Shown: positions 50,035 through 58,512 of the stretch, piece by piece | How positions within the stretch are numbered: position 1 is the first letter of the stretch | How the letters are laid out: each line of letters starts with the position of its first letter | Program-made: the position numbers and the translations under genes | Assembly (NCBI RefSeq): GCF_025677645.1 | Contig: NZ_CP106879.1 | Location: forward strand, 3,348,001-3,412,000 | Direction: 5' to 3' | DNA length: 64,000 bases | From: Curtobacterium poinsettiae | Lineage (GTDB): Bacteria > Actinomycetota > Actinomycetes > Actinomycetales > Microbacteriaceae | The notes under the pieces: model-generated | What the model saw: only the letters and a program-made list of their open reading frames with translations | Database searches by the model: none | What the model was told of the DNA's origin: nothing

Positions 50035-51362
50035 CGGGCGACTCCGGACGGCGTCGCGCCGACGACCGGCACCACGAGGGTCCGCCAGCCGCCGCGGTCG
50101 AGGATGCCCCGCACGGCCGGGTCCGGCGGCACGATCGTCGCCAGGATGCCGCGGCTCGAACCGCTGGTCGCGCTGACGAGCTCGGCGGCTTCCTCCGCGG
50201 TGCAGGTACCCGTCACGACGGCGGTCATGCCGTGCACGTCGCGGCCGCGGACCTCGGGCAGGACGTCGGTCACCTGTCGCGCGTCGGAACGGAGCCGGAC
50301 GTCGGCGAGCCCGACGAGCACGTCGGTCAGCCCGCCGACGTCGCCCGCGTGCCGGGTCGCGCCTTCGGGGCCGTCGAACACGAGCACGACACGGGAGGTC
50401 CGGGCGGCGAGCGCGCGGGCGACACTGGCGGCCACCACGACGGCGTGCTCGAAGGCCTGGTCGCCGCCCAGGTCGGAGAGCTCGGCGAGGTCCTCCCGAC
50501 CGAGCCGCTGGTAGGACTCGCGCCGGACGTCGAGGGCGATCACGGCCTCGGGCGGCTGGGCCTGGGTGGTCTGGCGGACGTGGAGTTCCCCGCGCCGGGC
50601 GCTCTGGGCCCAGTGCACCCGGCGGATCGGGTCCCCCGGTCGGTACGGACGGAGTTCGCTGTCGTCGGCGGAACCACCCTGTCCGACCCGGCCCTCGTCG
50701 GCCGAGACCGCACCGGCGAGCGCGCCGGCATCGATCGCCCCGAGGGGTGCCGAGGCCGGGACGACGACGACCTCTTCGACAGGGACGACCGGACGGTCGA
50801 TGCGGAGCAGACCGAACGGGTCCTCCACCCGGATCGTCACCGGACCGACCAGGGTTCGACCACGGTGCATCGCGAGCGCCTCGACGTCGAGCACGGCCGG
50901 CGGCCGGTTCGGCCCGACCTCGGCGTAGGTCTCCGCCTCGGCAAGGCTGGCGAAGGCGTCCTCGAGCTGTTCGCGCACGAGCAGCGTCGCCCGCGGGCCG
51001 ATCCGCAGACTGGTGCTGCCCAGGGTGATGCGTTCCCGGTAGACCTCCCCCACCTGGACGATCGCCCGAGCGGTGCTGCGGCTCCCGCGGAGCGGGGTGG
51101 CGACGACGAACGCCATCACGATGCCCAGCACGACCAGCACGAGCAGCAGCAGGCCGGCCGTGACGGCGACGCTCGTGGTGCCGACCAGGCCGCCGCCGAC
51201 CAGGCCGATGCCGACGGCGATGACCGTCCAGCCCCGGATCGTCGGACGCGGGAACGGTGTCCGGCGTGCCAACGACAACCCGCGGCGGCCGAACCGAGCC
51301 GCCGTGGACCGCGCGGCACCGACGCGTCGCAGCAGCGACGGCGGTGCCGATGGACCGGCCAT
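50031..51362 (-). CDS. DUF58 family protein (von Willebrand A-like), membrane anchored
   Basis: A 443-residue protein. Two membrane helices in residues 42-90 precede a soluble region with the DUF58 motif LRPYRPGDPIRRVHWAQSARRGELHVR near 235-262. The following part begins a VWA-like fold (EAVIALDVRRESY). The ATG overlaps the MoxR stop (ATGA) and the stop overlaps the transglutaminase start, so all three are translated in step. DUF58 proteins are thought to work with MoxR ATPases as an assembly or chaperone pair. Confidence 0.92.
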   Translation of the reverse strand: MAGPSAPPSLLRRVGAARSTAARFGRRGLSLARRTPFPRPTIRGWTVIAVGIGLVGGGLVGTTSVAVTAGLLLLVLVVLGIVMAFVVATPLRGSRSTARAIVQVGEVYRERITLGSTSLRIGPRATLLVREQLEDAFASLAEAETYAEVGPNRPPAVLDVEALAMHRGRTLVGPVTIRVEDPFGLLRIDRPVVPVEEVVVVPASAPLGAIDAGALAGAVSADEGRVGQGGSADDSELRPYRPGDPIRRVHWAQSARRGELHVRQTTQAQPPEAVIALDVRRESYQRLGREDLAELSDLGGDQAFEHAVVVAASVARALAARTSRVVLVFDGPEGATRHAGDVGGLTDVLVGLADVRLRSDARQVTDVLPEVRGRDVHGMTAVVTGTCTAEEAAELVSATSGSSRGILATIVPPDPAVRGILDRGGWRTLVVPVVGATPSGVAR

Positions 51363-52366
51363 CAGGAGCGGACGGGGGTGGCCGTGAACGGGATGGCGGT
51401 GTCGGAGACGATGCGGACGACGATCTCGCGCACGGTGTCCTCGCCGGTGCCGCCGAGCCCACGGGCGACCGGCACGAGCCGGTGCGCGAGCACGATCGGG
51501 GCGAGCGTCGCGACGTCGTCGGGGGTGACGAACGCGCGGCCGAGCAGTGCGGCGTGCGCACGGGCTGCCTGCGCGAGGTGCAGCGTCGCGCGGGGGCTCG
51601 CACCGAGCACGAGGTCGGGGTGGGTGCGCGTCGACCGGACGATCGCGATGATGTACGCCTCGACGTCGGGTGCGATGTGCACCCCGGCGACGGTCTCGAT
51701 GATCGCCCGCAGCGTGCTGACGTCGACGATCGGCCGCAGGCGCGCCAGCGGGTCGCTGCCGCCGCGGTTCGCGAGCATCTGCCGTTCGGCGTCGACGCTC
51801 GGGTAGCCCATCGCGATGCGCGCCATGAAGCGGTCCCGCTGCGCCTCGGGCAGCGGGTACGTGCCCTCCATGTCGATCGGGTTCTGCGTCGCGACGATCA
51901 TGAACGGCCGGTCGAGCGGGCGCGTGACACCGTCGACGGTGACCTGCGACTCCGCCATCGCCTCGAGCAGGGCCGACTGGGTCTTCGGGCTGGTGCGGTT
52001 GATCTCGTCGCCGATGACCACGTTCGCGAACACCGGGCCGGGCGAGAACCGGAAGGTGCCGGACGACTGGTCGAAGATGTTCACGCCCGTGACGTCGGAC
52101 GGCAGCATGTCCGAGGTGAACTGGATGCGGTTCACCGACCCGCCGACCGAGGCGCCGAGCGCCTTGGCGAGCACGGTCTTGCCGACGCCGGGGACGTCCT
52201 CGACCAGCAGGTGCCCCTCGGCGAGCATCACCGTCAGGGCGGTGCGGATGGCTTCCGCCTTGCCGTCGATCACCGTGGCGACGGAGGCCACGATGTCGTC
52301 GCCCACCGCCCGCACGTGTTCGAGCGGGAAGACGGGGTCGGTCGGCTCCGGCACGCAGGGCTCCAT
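51362..52366 (-). CDS. MoxR-family AAA ATPase
   Basis: A 334-residue AAA+ ATPase. Walker A is EDVPGVGKTVLAKAL near 55-69, Walker B VVIGDEINRTSPKTQSALLEAM near 110, sensor 1 in ATQNPIDMEGTYPLPEAQRDRF near 158, and the lid domain follows. MoxR proteins act as chaperones that activate partner complexes, here the DUF58 protein. Start uncertain: ATG 52366, GTG 52372 or ATG 52390; the last overlaps a TAGCAT hexamer that could be the -10, which speaks against it. Confidence 0.93.
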   Translation of the reverse strand: MEPCVPEPTDPVFPLEHVRAVGDDIVASVATVIDGKAEAIRTALTVMLAEGHLLVEDVPGVGKTVLAKALGASVGGSVNRIQFTSDMLPSDVTGVNIFDQSSGTFRFSPGPVFANVVIGDEINRTSPKTQSALLEAMAESQVTVDGVTRPLDRPFMIVATQNPIDMEGTYPLPEAQRDRFMARIAMGYPSVDAERQMLANRGGSDPLARLRPIVDVSTLRAIIETVAGVHIAPDVEAYIIAIVRSTRTHPDLVLGASPRATLHLAQAARAHAALLGRAFVTPDDVATLAPIVLAHRLVPVARGLGGTGEDTVREIVVRIVSDTAIPFTATPVRS

Positions 52367-52464
52367 CGTCACGGGACAGGTGTCGTGCATGCTACATCGG
52401 GCCGGTGACAGCACCCGGTACGGGTGCACGGACTGGTCGTTCCGCGCACCGGTGGCCGATCCGC

Positions 52465-52500
52465 GTGTGGTGGGTCCGGGAGGCACGACCCACCACACGC
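52465..52500 (-). terminator. Hairpin terminator of the second isomerase operon
   Basis: A perfect 13-bp stem CGTGTGGTGGGTC (52465-52477) with 52488-52500 and a ten-base loop. It lies 69 bases beyond the stop of the isomerase gene on the minus strand and just upstream of the MoxR gene. Confidence 0.8.
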
Positions 52501-52569
52501 CGATCCGTCACCTCGTGCGCGGAACGGCCCACGCGCCTCCAGGCAGTACCCGGGTCACCTGACGGACGG

Positions 52570-53574
52570 TCAGGACCGGGGCGCCAGCGCCGCGTCCGCG
52601 GCGCGGAGCACGCGCGCGGCGACCGCGACCCCGTCTTCGCGTCCGAGCTCGGTGTCCTCGTGCTCGATGTTCACCCACATGTCCGGGTCGATCGCACGCA
52701 GGGCCCCGAGGAACGTCGTCCAGTACGCCTGGTCGTGGCCCTTGCCGAGCGCCACGAAGTCCCATGCCGACGGCTTCGGCCACTCGTTCGCCCACTCGTC
52801 GCCGCCGAGGTTCGTGCGCGGCTCGTCGGGTGACAACCGGCGGAACGAGTTGTCGAGCACCCCGTTGATCGCGGCGTGCGGGTTGATCCGGACGTCCTTC
52901 GCTGCGGCGTGGAACACGAGCGGCCCGAGGTCCTGGATGACCGCCACCGGGTCCATCTGCTGCCAGAACAGGTGCGAGGCGTCGAGCTCGACCCCCACGT
53001 TGGTCAGCCCGCCGCGCTCGACGAGCTCCCGGATCGACGCCGGGTTGAACACGAGGTTCTGCGGGTGGAGCTCGAGCGCGACCTTGACGCCGTGCTCCCG
53101 GGCCAGGGCGTCGATCTCCTGCCAGAACGGCACCGCGACGCTCCACTGGTGTTCGAGCACGTCGAGCGCGGCCGAGTTCCAGGCGTTCACGATCCAGTTC
53201 GGCCGGGTCCCGCCCGGCTCGCCCGCGGGCAGTCCGGACATCGTGACGACGCGGTCCTGCCCGAGGCGGGCGGCGAGGCGGATGCTGCGCCGGACGTCCT
53301 CGGCGTGCGCGGGGCCGATCGCGGGGTCGGGGTGCAGCGGGTTGCCGTTGCAGTTGAGCCCGGCGATCGAGACACCGGTCCCCGCGAACTGCGCGAGGAA
53401 CGCGTCACGCGCCCCGTCGTCCTGCAGGATCGCGTCGATGTCGGGCACGTGCACCGGGGGCAGGAACCCGCCGGTGTTCAGCTCGATGCCGGTGAGGCCG
53501 TTGGCGGCGACGACCCGGAGCGCGTCGGCGAGGGGCCGGTCGTGCAGGATCGCGTTGTAGAGACCGAGTTTCAT
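52570..53574 (-). CDS. Sugar phosphate isomerase/epimerase (TIM barrel)
   Basis: A 334-residue xylose isomerase-like protein. Likely metal ligands are Glu in VALELHPQNLVFN, Asp and His in VELDASHLFWQQ, His in VFHAAAKDV and Glu in VNIEHEDTELG. The GLNCNGNPLHPD segment near 115 resembles proteins associated with inositol and oxidised-sugar catabolism. The ATG overlaps the stop of the Gfo/Idh/MocA gene (ATGA). It differs clearly from the isomerase at 36009, so the two pairs probably use different substrates. Confidence 0.92.
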   Translation of the reverse strand: MKLGLYNAILHDRPLADALRVVAANGLTGIELNTGGFLPPVHVPDIDAILQDDGARDAFLAQFAGTGVSIAGLNCNGNPLHPDPAIGPAHAEDVRRSIRLAARLGQDRVVTMSGLPAGEPGGTRPNWIVNAWNSAALDVLEHQWSVAVPFWQEIDALAREHGVKVALELHPQNLVFNPASIRELVERGGLTNVGVELDASHLFWQQMDPVAVIQDLGPLVFHAAAKDVRINPHAAINGVLDNSFRRLSPDEPRTNLGGDEWANEWPKPSAWDFVALGKGHDQAYWTTFLGALRAIDPDMWVNIEHEDTELGREDGVAVAARVLRAADAALAPRS

Positions 53575-54788
53575 GCCGTCACTGCTTCCTTGATCGTCTC
53601 GGTGGCGCCCCCGGCAGCGGCGGACCGTGCCACCGCGTCGAGGACCTCCATGTTGTGCACGCCGTCGTCGAACGTGGCGTTCGCGGGCAGTGCGTTCGGC
53701 ACGGTGCCGGACAGCCCCGCGATCTCGTCGAGGAACGCCCGCGCCTGGTACTCGAACATCTGGTTCTGCCCCCAGCCGACGCCGGGGGCGTCCATCGCCA
53801 TGCCGCCCGCGACGTAGGGGTGGTCCGGGCCGAGCACGACCTGGCGGTAGCCGCCCAGGCGCGAGCCGTCGGACAGTAGCGCGAGGCCGATCTCGGAGGC
53901 GCGCTCCTGGTCCCAGCGGGCGGCGCCGCGCTCGCAGAACACCTCGATGACGAGGCCGTTCGGGTGCCCGGCCGCGACGCGGGAGGCCTCGAGCGACCCG
54001 ACAACCGTGCCGTCACCGAAGCGTGCGCTGAACGTGGCGTAGTCGTCGTTGCCGACGGCAGCGGTCTCGCCGGTGAGCGGGACCGCCTGCCCCCGCAGGG
54101 CGTGCCCGGCGGCCACCGGTCGCTCGGTGATCGACGTGGTGAACGTCCCGCCGCTGACGCTCCGGACCGGGCCGGCCAGGAACTCGGCGACGTAGGACAG
54201 GTGCGAGCCGACGTCGGCGAGCGCGCCGGACCCCGGCTCCCCCGCGAAGCGCCACGAGAACGGGACGTCGGGCGAGGCGCCGTAGTCGGTCCAGTACCGG
54301 CCGGAGACGTGCAGGACCCGGCCGAGCGTGCCGTCCGCGACGAGCTCCCTGATGGCCGCGAGCCCGGGAGCCCGGCGGTAGGTGAAGCCGATGCGGCCGA
54401 GGACTCCGCGCTGCTCGGCCTCGGCAGCAGCGGACGCCATCGCACGGGCATCGTCGAGCGAGTCGGACAGCGGCTTCTCGCAGAGCACGTGCTTGCCGGC
54501 GGCGAGCAGCCCCTCGACGATCTCGCGGTGCAGGGTGTTCGCGACGACGACGCTCACCACGTCGATGTCGTCCGCCGCAGCGATGGCCCGCCAGTCGGTG
54601 TCGTGCCGCTCGTAGCCGAAGCGCCGTGCGGCCTCGGCGGCGAGGGGCTCGTAGACGTCGGCGACCGAGACGAGCCGGACCGCCGGCAGGGTCGAGGTGA
54701 AGAGGGAGGGTGCGTTCCGCCACGCGGCCATGTGGGCCTTGCCCGCCATGCCCGCACCGATGACGGCGACGCCGATGCTGTCGCTCAT
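53571..54788 (-). CDS. Gfo/Idh/MocA-family oxidoreductase
   Basis: A 405-residue dehydrogenase. The NAD(P) site is VAVIGAGMAGKAHMAAWRNA at residues 7-26, and the CEKPLSDSLDDARAM signature holds the catalytic Lys near 108. The substrate domain has ALADVGSHLSYVAEFLAG. GAAGGAGAG precedes the ATG by a few bases. It is the first gene of a two-gene operon divergent from a LacI repressor, with the operator between them, so a sugar or cyclitol is the likely inducer and substrate. Confidence 0.93.
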   Translation of the reverse strand: MSDSIGVAVIGAGMAGKAHMAAWRNAPSLFTSTLPAVRLVSVADVYEPLAAEAARRFGYERHDTDWRAIAAADDIDVVSVVVANTLHREIVEGLLAAGKHVLCEKPLSDSLDDARAMASAAAEAEQRGVLGRIGFTYRRAPGLAAIRELVADGTLGRVLHVSGRYWTDYGASPDVPFSWRFAGEPGSGALADVGSHLSYVAEFLAGPVRSVSGGTFTTSITERPVAAGHALRGQAVPLTGETAAVGNDDYATFSARFGDGTVVGSLEASRVAAGHPNGLVIEVFCERGAARWDQERASEIGLALLSDGSRLGGYRQVVLGPDHPYVAGGMAMDAPGVGWGQNQMFEYQARAFLDEIAGLSGTVPNALPANATFDDGVHNMEVLDAVARSAAAGGATETIKEAVTA

Positions 54789-54822
54789 GTTCTCTCCTTC
54801 GAGAAGGTCGCTGGGTCCCGCG

Positions 54823-54853
54823 TCTGGAACGTTCCAGAACGGGTTGGTAGACT
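54823..54853. promoter_or_regulatory. LacI-type operator and promoter in the divergent gap
   Basis: TCTGGAACGTTCCAGA (54823-54838) is a 16-bp perfect palindrome with the central CG typical of LacI-family operators. Reading toward the LacI gene, TGGAAC (54825-54830) and TAGACT (54848-54853) form a -35 and -10 with a 17-base spacer, so the repressor would cover its own -35. It lies 35 bases before the dehydrogenase ATG on the other strand. Confidence 0.85.
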
Positions 54854-54904
54854 GTAGTCGCACCAGCCCATGTCCTGTCAAGCACCGCGCCGGAAAGGCT
54901 CAGC

Positions 54905-55909
54905 GTGACCCCTCGCCCGCCGACGATCATCGACGTCGCCGCACGCGCAGGCGTCTCGAAGTCCCTGGTGTCGATGGTGCTGCGGGAGGACCCCGGGGTC
55001 TCCCCCGCCCGCCGCTCGGCGGTGCTCGCCGCCGTCGCGGAGCTCGGCTACCGCCCGAACCGCGCCGCCGCGATCCTCGCGGGCACCCGGACCCGCACCA
55101 TCGGGGTCATCGTCGACGACTTCCGGAACCCCTGGTACGTGCCGATGCTCGACGGCATCCGCGAGGCCCTCGCCCCGCACGGACTCCGCCTCACCCTCGC
55201 CGACACCCGGGCCAACGCCCACCTCGACTCGTCACCGTTCGACGACCTGGTCTCCCTGCGGGTCGACGGCGTGGTGCTCGCCGCCGAGGGGTTCCCCGAC
55301 GTCGTCGTCCCCGCCGACACCCCGGTCGTGGTCGCCGGCGCGCGCGAGGACGTCCCCGGCGGACTCGACGTGGTCGCCTCCGACGAAGCCGCCGGCGGAC
55401 GCCTGGCAGCGGATCACCTGATCGGCCTGGGTCACCGCCGCATCGCCCACGTCACCGGCTCGGGAGGCCCGGCTGCGCTCCGCCGCGACGCCACCGTCGC
55501 GCAGCTGGTCGCGTCCGGCATCGAGCCGCTGGTCTACGGCTCCGGCCCGACCTCGGAGACGACCGGCTACGAGGGCATGCGGCTCGCACTGCGGGAGCAC
55601 CCCGACCTGACCGCGGTGTTCGCCGCGAACGACGTCATGGCGATGGGCGCGATCGCCGCCGTGCAGGAAGCCGGACTCCGCGTGCCCCACGACGTCTCCG
55701 TGATCGGGAACGACGAGACCCCGCTCGCCGCGTCACCCCTGCTGCGCTTGACGACGGTCGACCCGCACAACGACGAGGTCGGGCGCCTGGCGGCTGCGCG
55801 GTTGGTCGACCGGATCGGTGCGGCAGCAGGGGTTCCGGCAGATCCCATCAGGACACTCGTGCCGGCGACGCTCGTCGTGCGGTCGACGACGGGGCCGCCG
55901 CGCGCCTGA
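54905..55909 (+). CDS. LacI-family transcriptional repressor
   Basis: A 334-residue repressor. The DNA-binding domain is TIIDVAARAGVSKSLVSMVLRED at 7-29, followed by the hinge helix (YRPNRAAAILAGTRTRTIGVI). The periplasmic-binding-protein-like effector domain covers about 62-330 (NDVMAMGAIAAVQEAGLRVPHDVSVIGNDETP). GGAAAGG lies about 10 bases before the GTG. It is the obvious local regulator of the divergent Gfo/Idh/MocA + isomerase operon. Confidence 0.93.
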   Translation: MTPRPPTIIDVAARAGVSKSLVSMVLREDPGVSPARRSAVLAAVAELGYRPNRAAAILAGTRTRTIGVIVDDFRNPWYVPMLDGIREALAPHGLRLTLADTRANAHLDSSPFDDLVSLRVDGVVLAAEGFPDVVVPADTPVVVAGAREDVPGGLDVVASDEAAGGRLAADHLIGLGHRRIAHVTGSGGPAALRRDATVAQLVASGIEPLVYGSGPTSETTGYEGMRLALREHPDLTAVFAANDVMAMGAIAAVQEAGLRVPHDVSVIGNDETPLAASPLLRLTTVDPHNDEVGRLAAARLVDRIGAAAGVPADPIRTLVPATLVVRSTTGPPRA

Positions 55910-55987
55910 GTGGCGACCGCCCCGGGGCCGACGCCGGCGGGGCGGAGGTGCGCCGGGCCTCCAGGCCGGGTGCGAAGTGACCCGGGG

Positions 55988-56437
55988 TCAGACGCGCGCG
56001 CCCTCGAGCCGCTCGACGGACTCGGCCAGGTCGGCGAGTTCGGGGACCTCGCGTGCCTCGGCGAGGGCGCCCTCGAGCGCCTCGGCGTGGATCGGCGTCG
56101 CACGCTCGAGCAGGACCTGCCCGGCGTGCGTGAGCTCCGTGTAGAGCCCGCGACGGTCGTCAGCGCACAGGACGCGGGTCAGCAGGGCACGCTCCTCGAG
56201 CCGGTTCACCAGTCGGGTGGTCGCACTCGGGCTGAGGGCGGCCGCGCGGGCGAGCTGCTGCATGCGCATGTGGAAGCCGTCCTGGCGGCGCAGGGCATCG
56301 AGCACCGTGAACTCCACGACGGACAGGCCGACTTCGCGGAGCGCCCGCTCCAGGCGCGTCTCGATCATGCCGTGCAGCGCCGCCAGGGTGCGCCAGCCGT
56401 GGGCGCGGACGGCGGTGGAGGTGTCGTCGACGGACAT
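55988..56437 (-). CDS. MarR-family transcriptional regulator
   Basis: A 149-residue MarR regulator. The DNA-binding helices are MQQLARAAALSPSATTRLVNRLEERALLTR, with wing CADDRRGLYTELTHAG. GGAGCC with GAAGGAG precedes the ATG at 56437. It is divergent from an MFS transporter with a 127-base gap containing inverted and direct repeats, so it is the likely repressor of the transporter. Confidence 0.92.
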   Translation of the reverse strand: MSVDDTSTAVRAHGWRTLAALHGMIETRLERALREVGLSVVEFTVLDALRRQDGFHMRMQQLARAAALSPSATTRLVNRLEERALLTRVLCADDRRGLYTELTHAGQVLLERATPIHAEALEGALAEAREVPELADLAESVERLEGARV

Positions 56438-56469
56438 CGGGGCTCCTTCGGTCGGTGCAGACGGCGACA

Positions 56470-56523
56470 GTTGCTTGCGCGGATACCCCGCGTGTGCAAC
56501 TATCGATATCCCGCGTCTGCAAC
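56470..56523. promoter_or_regulatory. Operators between MarR and MFS genes
   Basis: A direct repeat GATACCCCGCGTGTGCAAC (56482-56500) and GATATCCCGCGTCTGCAAC (56505-56523), 23 bases apart, and an inverted copy starting GTTGC at 56470 that makes 56470-56500 a long palindrome. These are the probable binding sites of the MarR protein on this divergent promoter. Confidence 0.8.
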
Positions 56524-56564
56524 AACCAGCGTACGCGGCACAGCTGCACAACGGAAGGACATCC

Positions 56565-57755
56565 ATGCCCGCGGGACTCATCGCCCTCGCACTCGGCGGA
56601 TTCGGCATCGGCCTGACCGAGTTCGTCATCACCGGCCTGCTGCCCGAGGTGGCGGCCGACTACGGCGTCACCGAGACCACCGCCGGCTGGCTCGTCACCG
56701 GATACGCCCTGGCGGTCATCGTCGGGGCCCTCGGGCTCACCGCCGCGACCACGCGACTCCCCCGCAAGCCCGTCCTGCTCGGGCTGCTCGTGCTGTTCAT
56801 CGTCGGCAACACCCTGTCCGCGATCGCCCCGACCTACGGCGCGATGATGACCGGCCGCGTCATCGCCGCCCTGTGCCACGGAGCGTTCTTCGGCATCGGC
56901 TCGGTCGTCGCCGCGAACATGGTCGAGCGGTCCAAGCGCGCCTCGGCCGTCGCCCTGATGTTCACCGGGCTCACCGCGTCGAACGTGCTCGGCGTGCCGT
57001 TCGGCACCTTCCTCGGCCAGGCCGCCGGCTGGCGTGCGACGTTCTGGGCGATCGCGGCCATCGGCGTCGTCGCCCTGGTCGGCGTGCTCGTCCTCGTCCC
57101 CGCGGTCCGCTCCACCGAGGTCCCGTCGCTCGCCCGCGAGCTCAGCGCCTTCCGGTCCGGGCAGGTCTGGCTGTCGCTCGGCATGACCGTGCTCGGCTAC
57201 GGCGGGATGTTCGGCGCCTTCACCTACATCGCGTACACGCTGACCTCGGTGTCCGGGTTCCCCTCGTCGGCGGTGCCGTGGCTGCTCATCGTGTTCGGCA
57301 TCGGGCTGTTCGTCGGCAACTTCGCCGGCGGCAAGCTCGCGGCCCGCTCGATCGACCGCACGCTGCTCGCGGTGCTCGTCGTGCTGACCGTGGTGCTCGC
57401 GGTGTTCGCCCTCGTCGCGACCTCGCCGGTGCTCACCGTGATCGCCCTCGTGCTGATGGGGGCGTTCGGGTTCGCGACCGTGCCGGCCCTGCAGACGCGG
57501 GTGATGCAGTACGCCGACCACGCACCGACCCTGGCGAGCGGGGCGAACATCGCCGCGTTCAACCTCGGCAACGCGCTCGGGGCCTGGATCGGCGGCCTGA
57601 CCATCGCCGCCGGGCTCGGGTACACGTCGCCGATCTGGGCGGGGTCGGGGATCACCCTGGCAGCCGTGGTGCTGACGCTCGTGGCGATGGCCGCGGTGCG
57701 CCGGGGGCGCTCCGGCGTCCGGACCACGACAACGGGGAGCATCGCGACGGTCTGA
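56565..57755 (+). CDS. MFS transporter (arabinose efflux/drug:H+ antiporter-1 type)
   Basis: A 396-residue transporter with 12 membrane helices. The start GLIALALGGFGIGLTEFVITGLLPEVAADYGVTETTAGWLVTGYALAVIVGA is typical of AraJ/YdhP-like DHA1 members. The motif A loop between helices 2 and 3 is shortened (TTRLPRKPVL). GGAAGGA lies 7 bases before the ATG. With the divergent MarR protein it forms a ligand-inducible efflux unit. Substrate unknown. Confidence 0.93.
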   Translation: MPAGLIALALGGFGIGLTEFVITGLLPEVAADYGVTETTAGWLVTGYALAVIVGALGLTAATTRLPRKPVLLGLLVLFIVGNTLSAIAPTYGAMMTGRVIAALCHGAFFGIGSVVAANMVERSKRASAVALMFTGLTASNVLGVPFGTFLGQAAGWRATFWAIAAIGVVALVGVLVLVPAVRSTEVPSLARELSAFRSGQVWLSLGMTVLGYGGMFGAFTYIAYTLTSVSGFPSSAVPWLLIVFGIGLFVGNFAGGKLAARSIDRTLLAVLVVLTVVLAVFALVATSPVLTVIALVLMGAFGFATVPALQTRVMQYADHAPTLASGANIAAFNLGNALGAWIGGLTIAAGLGYTSPIWAGSGITLAAVVLTLVAMAAVRRGRSGVRTTTTGSIATV

Positions 57756-57780
57756 TGCGCTTCCGGTCAGAGAATGACGA

Positions 57781-57806
57781 AACCCCGGTCCGATCGGACC
57801 GGGGTT
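57781..57806. terminator. Terminator after the MFS gene, last host element before the prophage
   Basis: A perfect 26-bp palindrome AACCCCGGTCCGA and complement, with ACGA/TCGT extensions outside, 25 bases after the MFS stop. In the original chromosome it probably also terminated the tRNA gene on the other strand. Confidence 0.85.
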
Positions 57807-57816
57807 CATCGTCGTG

Positions 57817-57838
57817 CGGAGACGGAGGGATTTGAACC
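57817..57838 (-). other. attL-like site: 22-bp 3' end of a tRNA gene (probably tRNA-Ser)
   Basis: On the minus strand the sequence GGTTCAAATCCCTCCGTCTC plus CG gives T-loop TTCAAAT, T-stem 3' strand CCCTC, acceptor 3' strand CGTCTCC and discriminator G. Immediately upstream (57839 onward) the T-stem 5' strand and the rest of a tRNA are missing. This is the pattern left by site-specific integration into a tRNA 3' end; the intact tRNA should lie at the other end of the element. The G discriminator and GGAGACG-type acceptor suggest tRNA-Ser. Confidence 0.8.
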
Positions 57839-58058
57839 ATGCCCGACGATATCTGTATGCGTCTCACTCGGGCTCATGCGTTGCGGATACTGGGGTCGAG
57901 CGTCACAGGCGTCCTCGCTGAGACAGGTGCCCCTCTGGAAAGTGTGTGCGATCTGTGTGGCCCTACACGCCGGAAGTTTTGATCAACCTCGGTGCCCGCT
58001 TGGGAAGTTAACGACCCGCGCGTTAGAAGCTCCCGGCTACGGCGCGGAAAGTGCACGC
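57839..58058. other. Gene-free segment between att site and excisionase-like gene
   Basis: The whole gap from the MFS stop to the excisionase-like start is 303 bases; apart from the terminator and the tRNA fragment I see no gene. It may hold integrase or excisionase arm sites and the excisionase promoter, but no clear repeat stands out. Confidence 0.4.
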
Positions 58059-58307
58059 ATGGCTCTCGAAGATATGAACACTGCAGACCAGGCCGCGAAG
58101 TACCTCAAGCTGACACCCGAGAAGCTCAAGCGACTTGCTCGTGCGAGGGAGATCGGGCACGTGAAGGCCGGCCGAACCTACCTGTTCTCACGCGAAGCCA
58201 TCCAGGAGTGGGTCCGACGCAACTCCCGTGATGCGAAGCCGGAGATCTCCAACCCTCATGGCCTGACGGATCGAGCTTGGCAGAACATCCAGCGAGGACG
58301 CCGGTGA
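58059..58307 (+). CDS. Excisionase-like helix-turn-helix protein
   Basis: An 82-residue DNA-binding protein. MNTADQAAKYLKLTPEKLKRLARAREIGHVKAGRTYLFSREAIQEWVRRN is the winged-helix/MerR-like fold of phage excisionases and small helix_turn_helix_17 proteins: helix, recognition helix, Gly-Arg turn and the final EAIQEWVR helix. GGAAAG lies 7 bases before the ATG at 58059; a second ATG at 58074 is possible. Closeness to the att site fits a role in excision or control of integration. Confidence 0.8.
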   Translation: MALEDMNTADQAAKYLKLTPEKLKRLARAREIGHVKAGRTYLFSREAIQEWVRRNSRDAKPEISNPHGLTDRAWQNIQRGRR

Positions 58308-58512
58308 GTCTAGGAAGCGGCGGCCACGCCTACTGGATCCGAAACTTCGCGAGCGCCGTCGACCTGTCGGTGACACGGTCCGCAAAGCGATCGACAACGG
58401 CGATCTGATCCCGTCCTACCCCACCAAGGCAGGTAGGAAGCCGATCATCACGCAGAAGGAAGGGTTGCGGTGGCTGCGGTCACTCTCGCTAAAGTCGCCA
58501 CGGGGCCGCTGA
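58306..58512 (+). pseudogene. Second excisionase-like coding fragment without a start codon
   Basis: In the frame ending with TGA at 58510-58512 the conceptual protein contains GDTVRKAIDNGDLIPSYPTK followed by AGRKPIITQKEGLRWLRSL. This is again the excisionase-type pattern (helix, Gly turn, ITQKEGLRWL in place of FSREAIQEWV). The frame has no ATG, GTG or TTG at a sensible position, and a GTG overlapping the previous stop is in a different frame and ends after 34 codons. A frameshifted duplicate or a remnant of another regulator is the likely reading; programmed frameshifting from the upstream gene is less likely. Confidence 0.5.

Noticed and set aside
47674..51603. A single 1309-residue transglutaminase protein
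   Set aside because: The frame is open upstream of 50034, but that part is antisense-like Arg/Pro sequence overlapping the DUF58 gene; the GTGA overlap at 50034 gives the natural start.
57817..57838. Complete tRNA gene at the prophage border
   Set aside because: Only the T-loop, the 3' strand of the T-stem and the acceptor end are present; D-arm and anticodon arm are missing.
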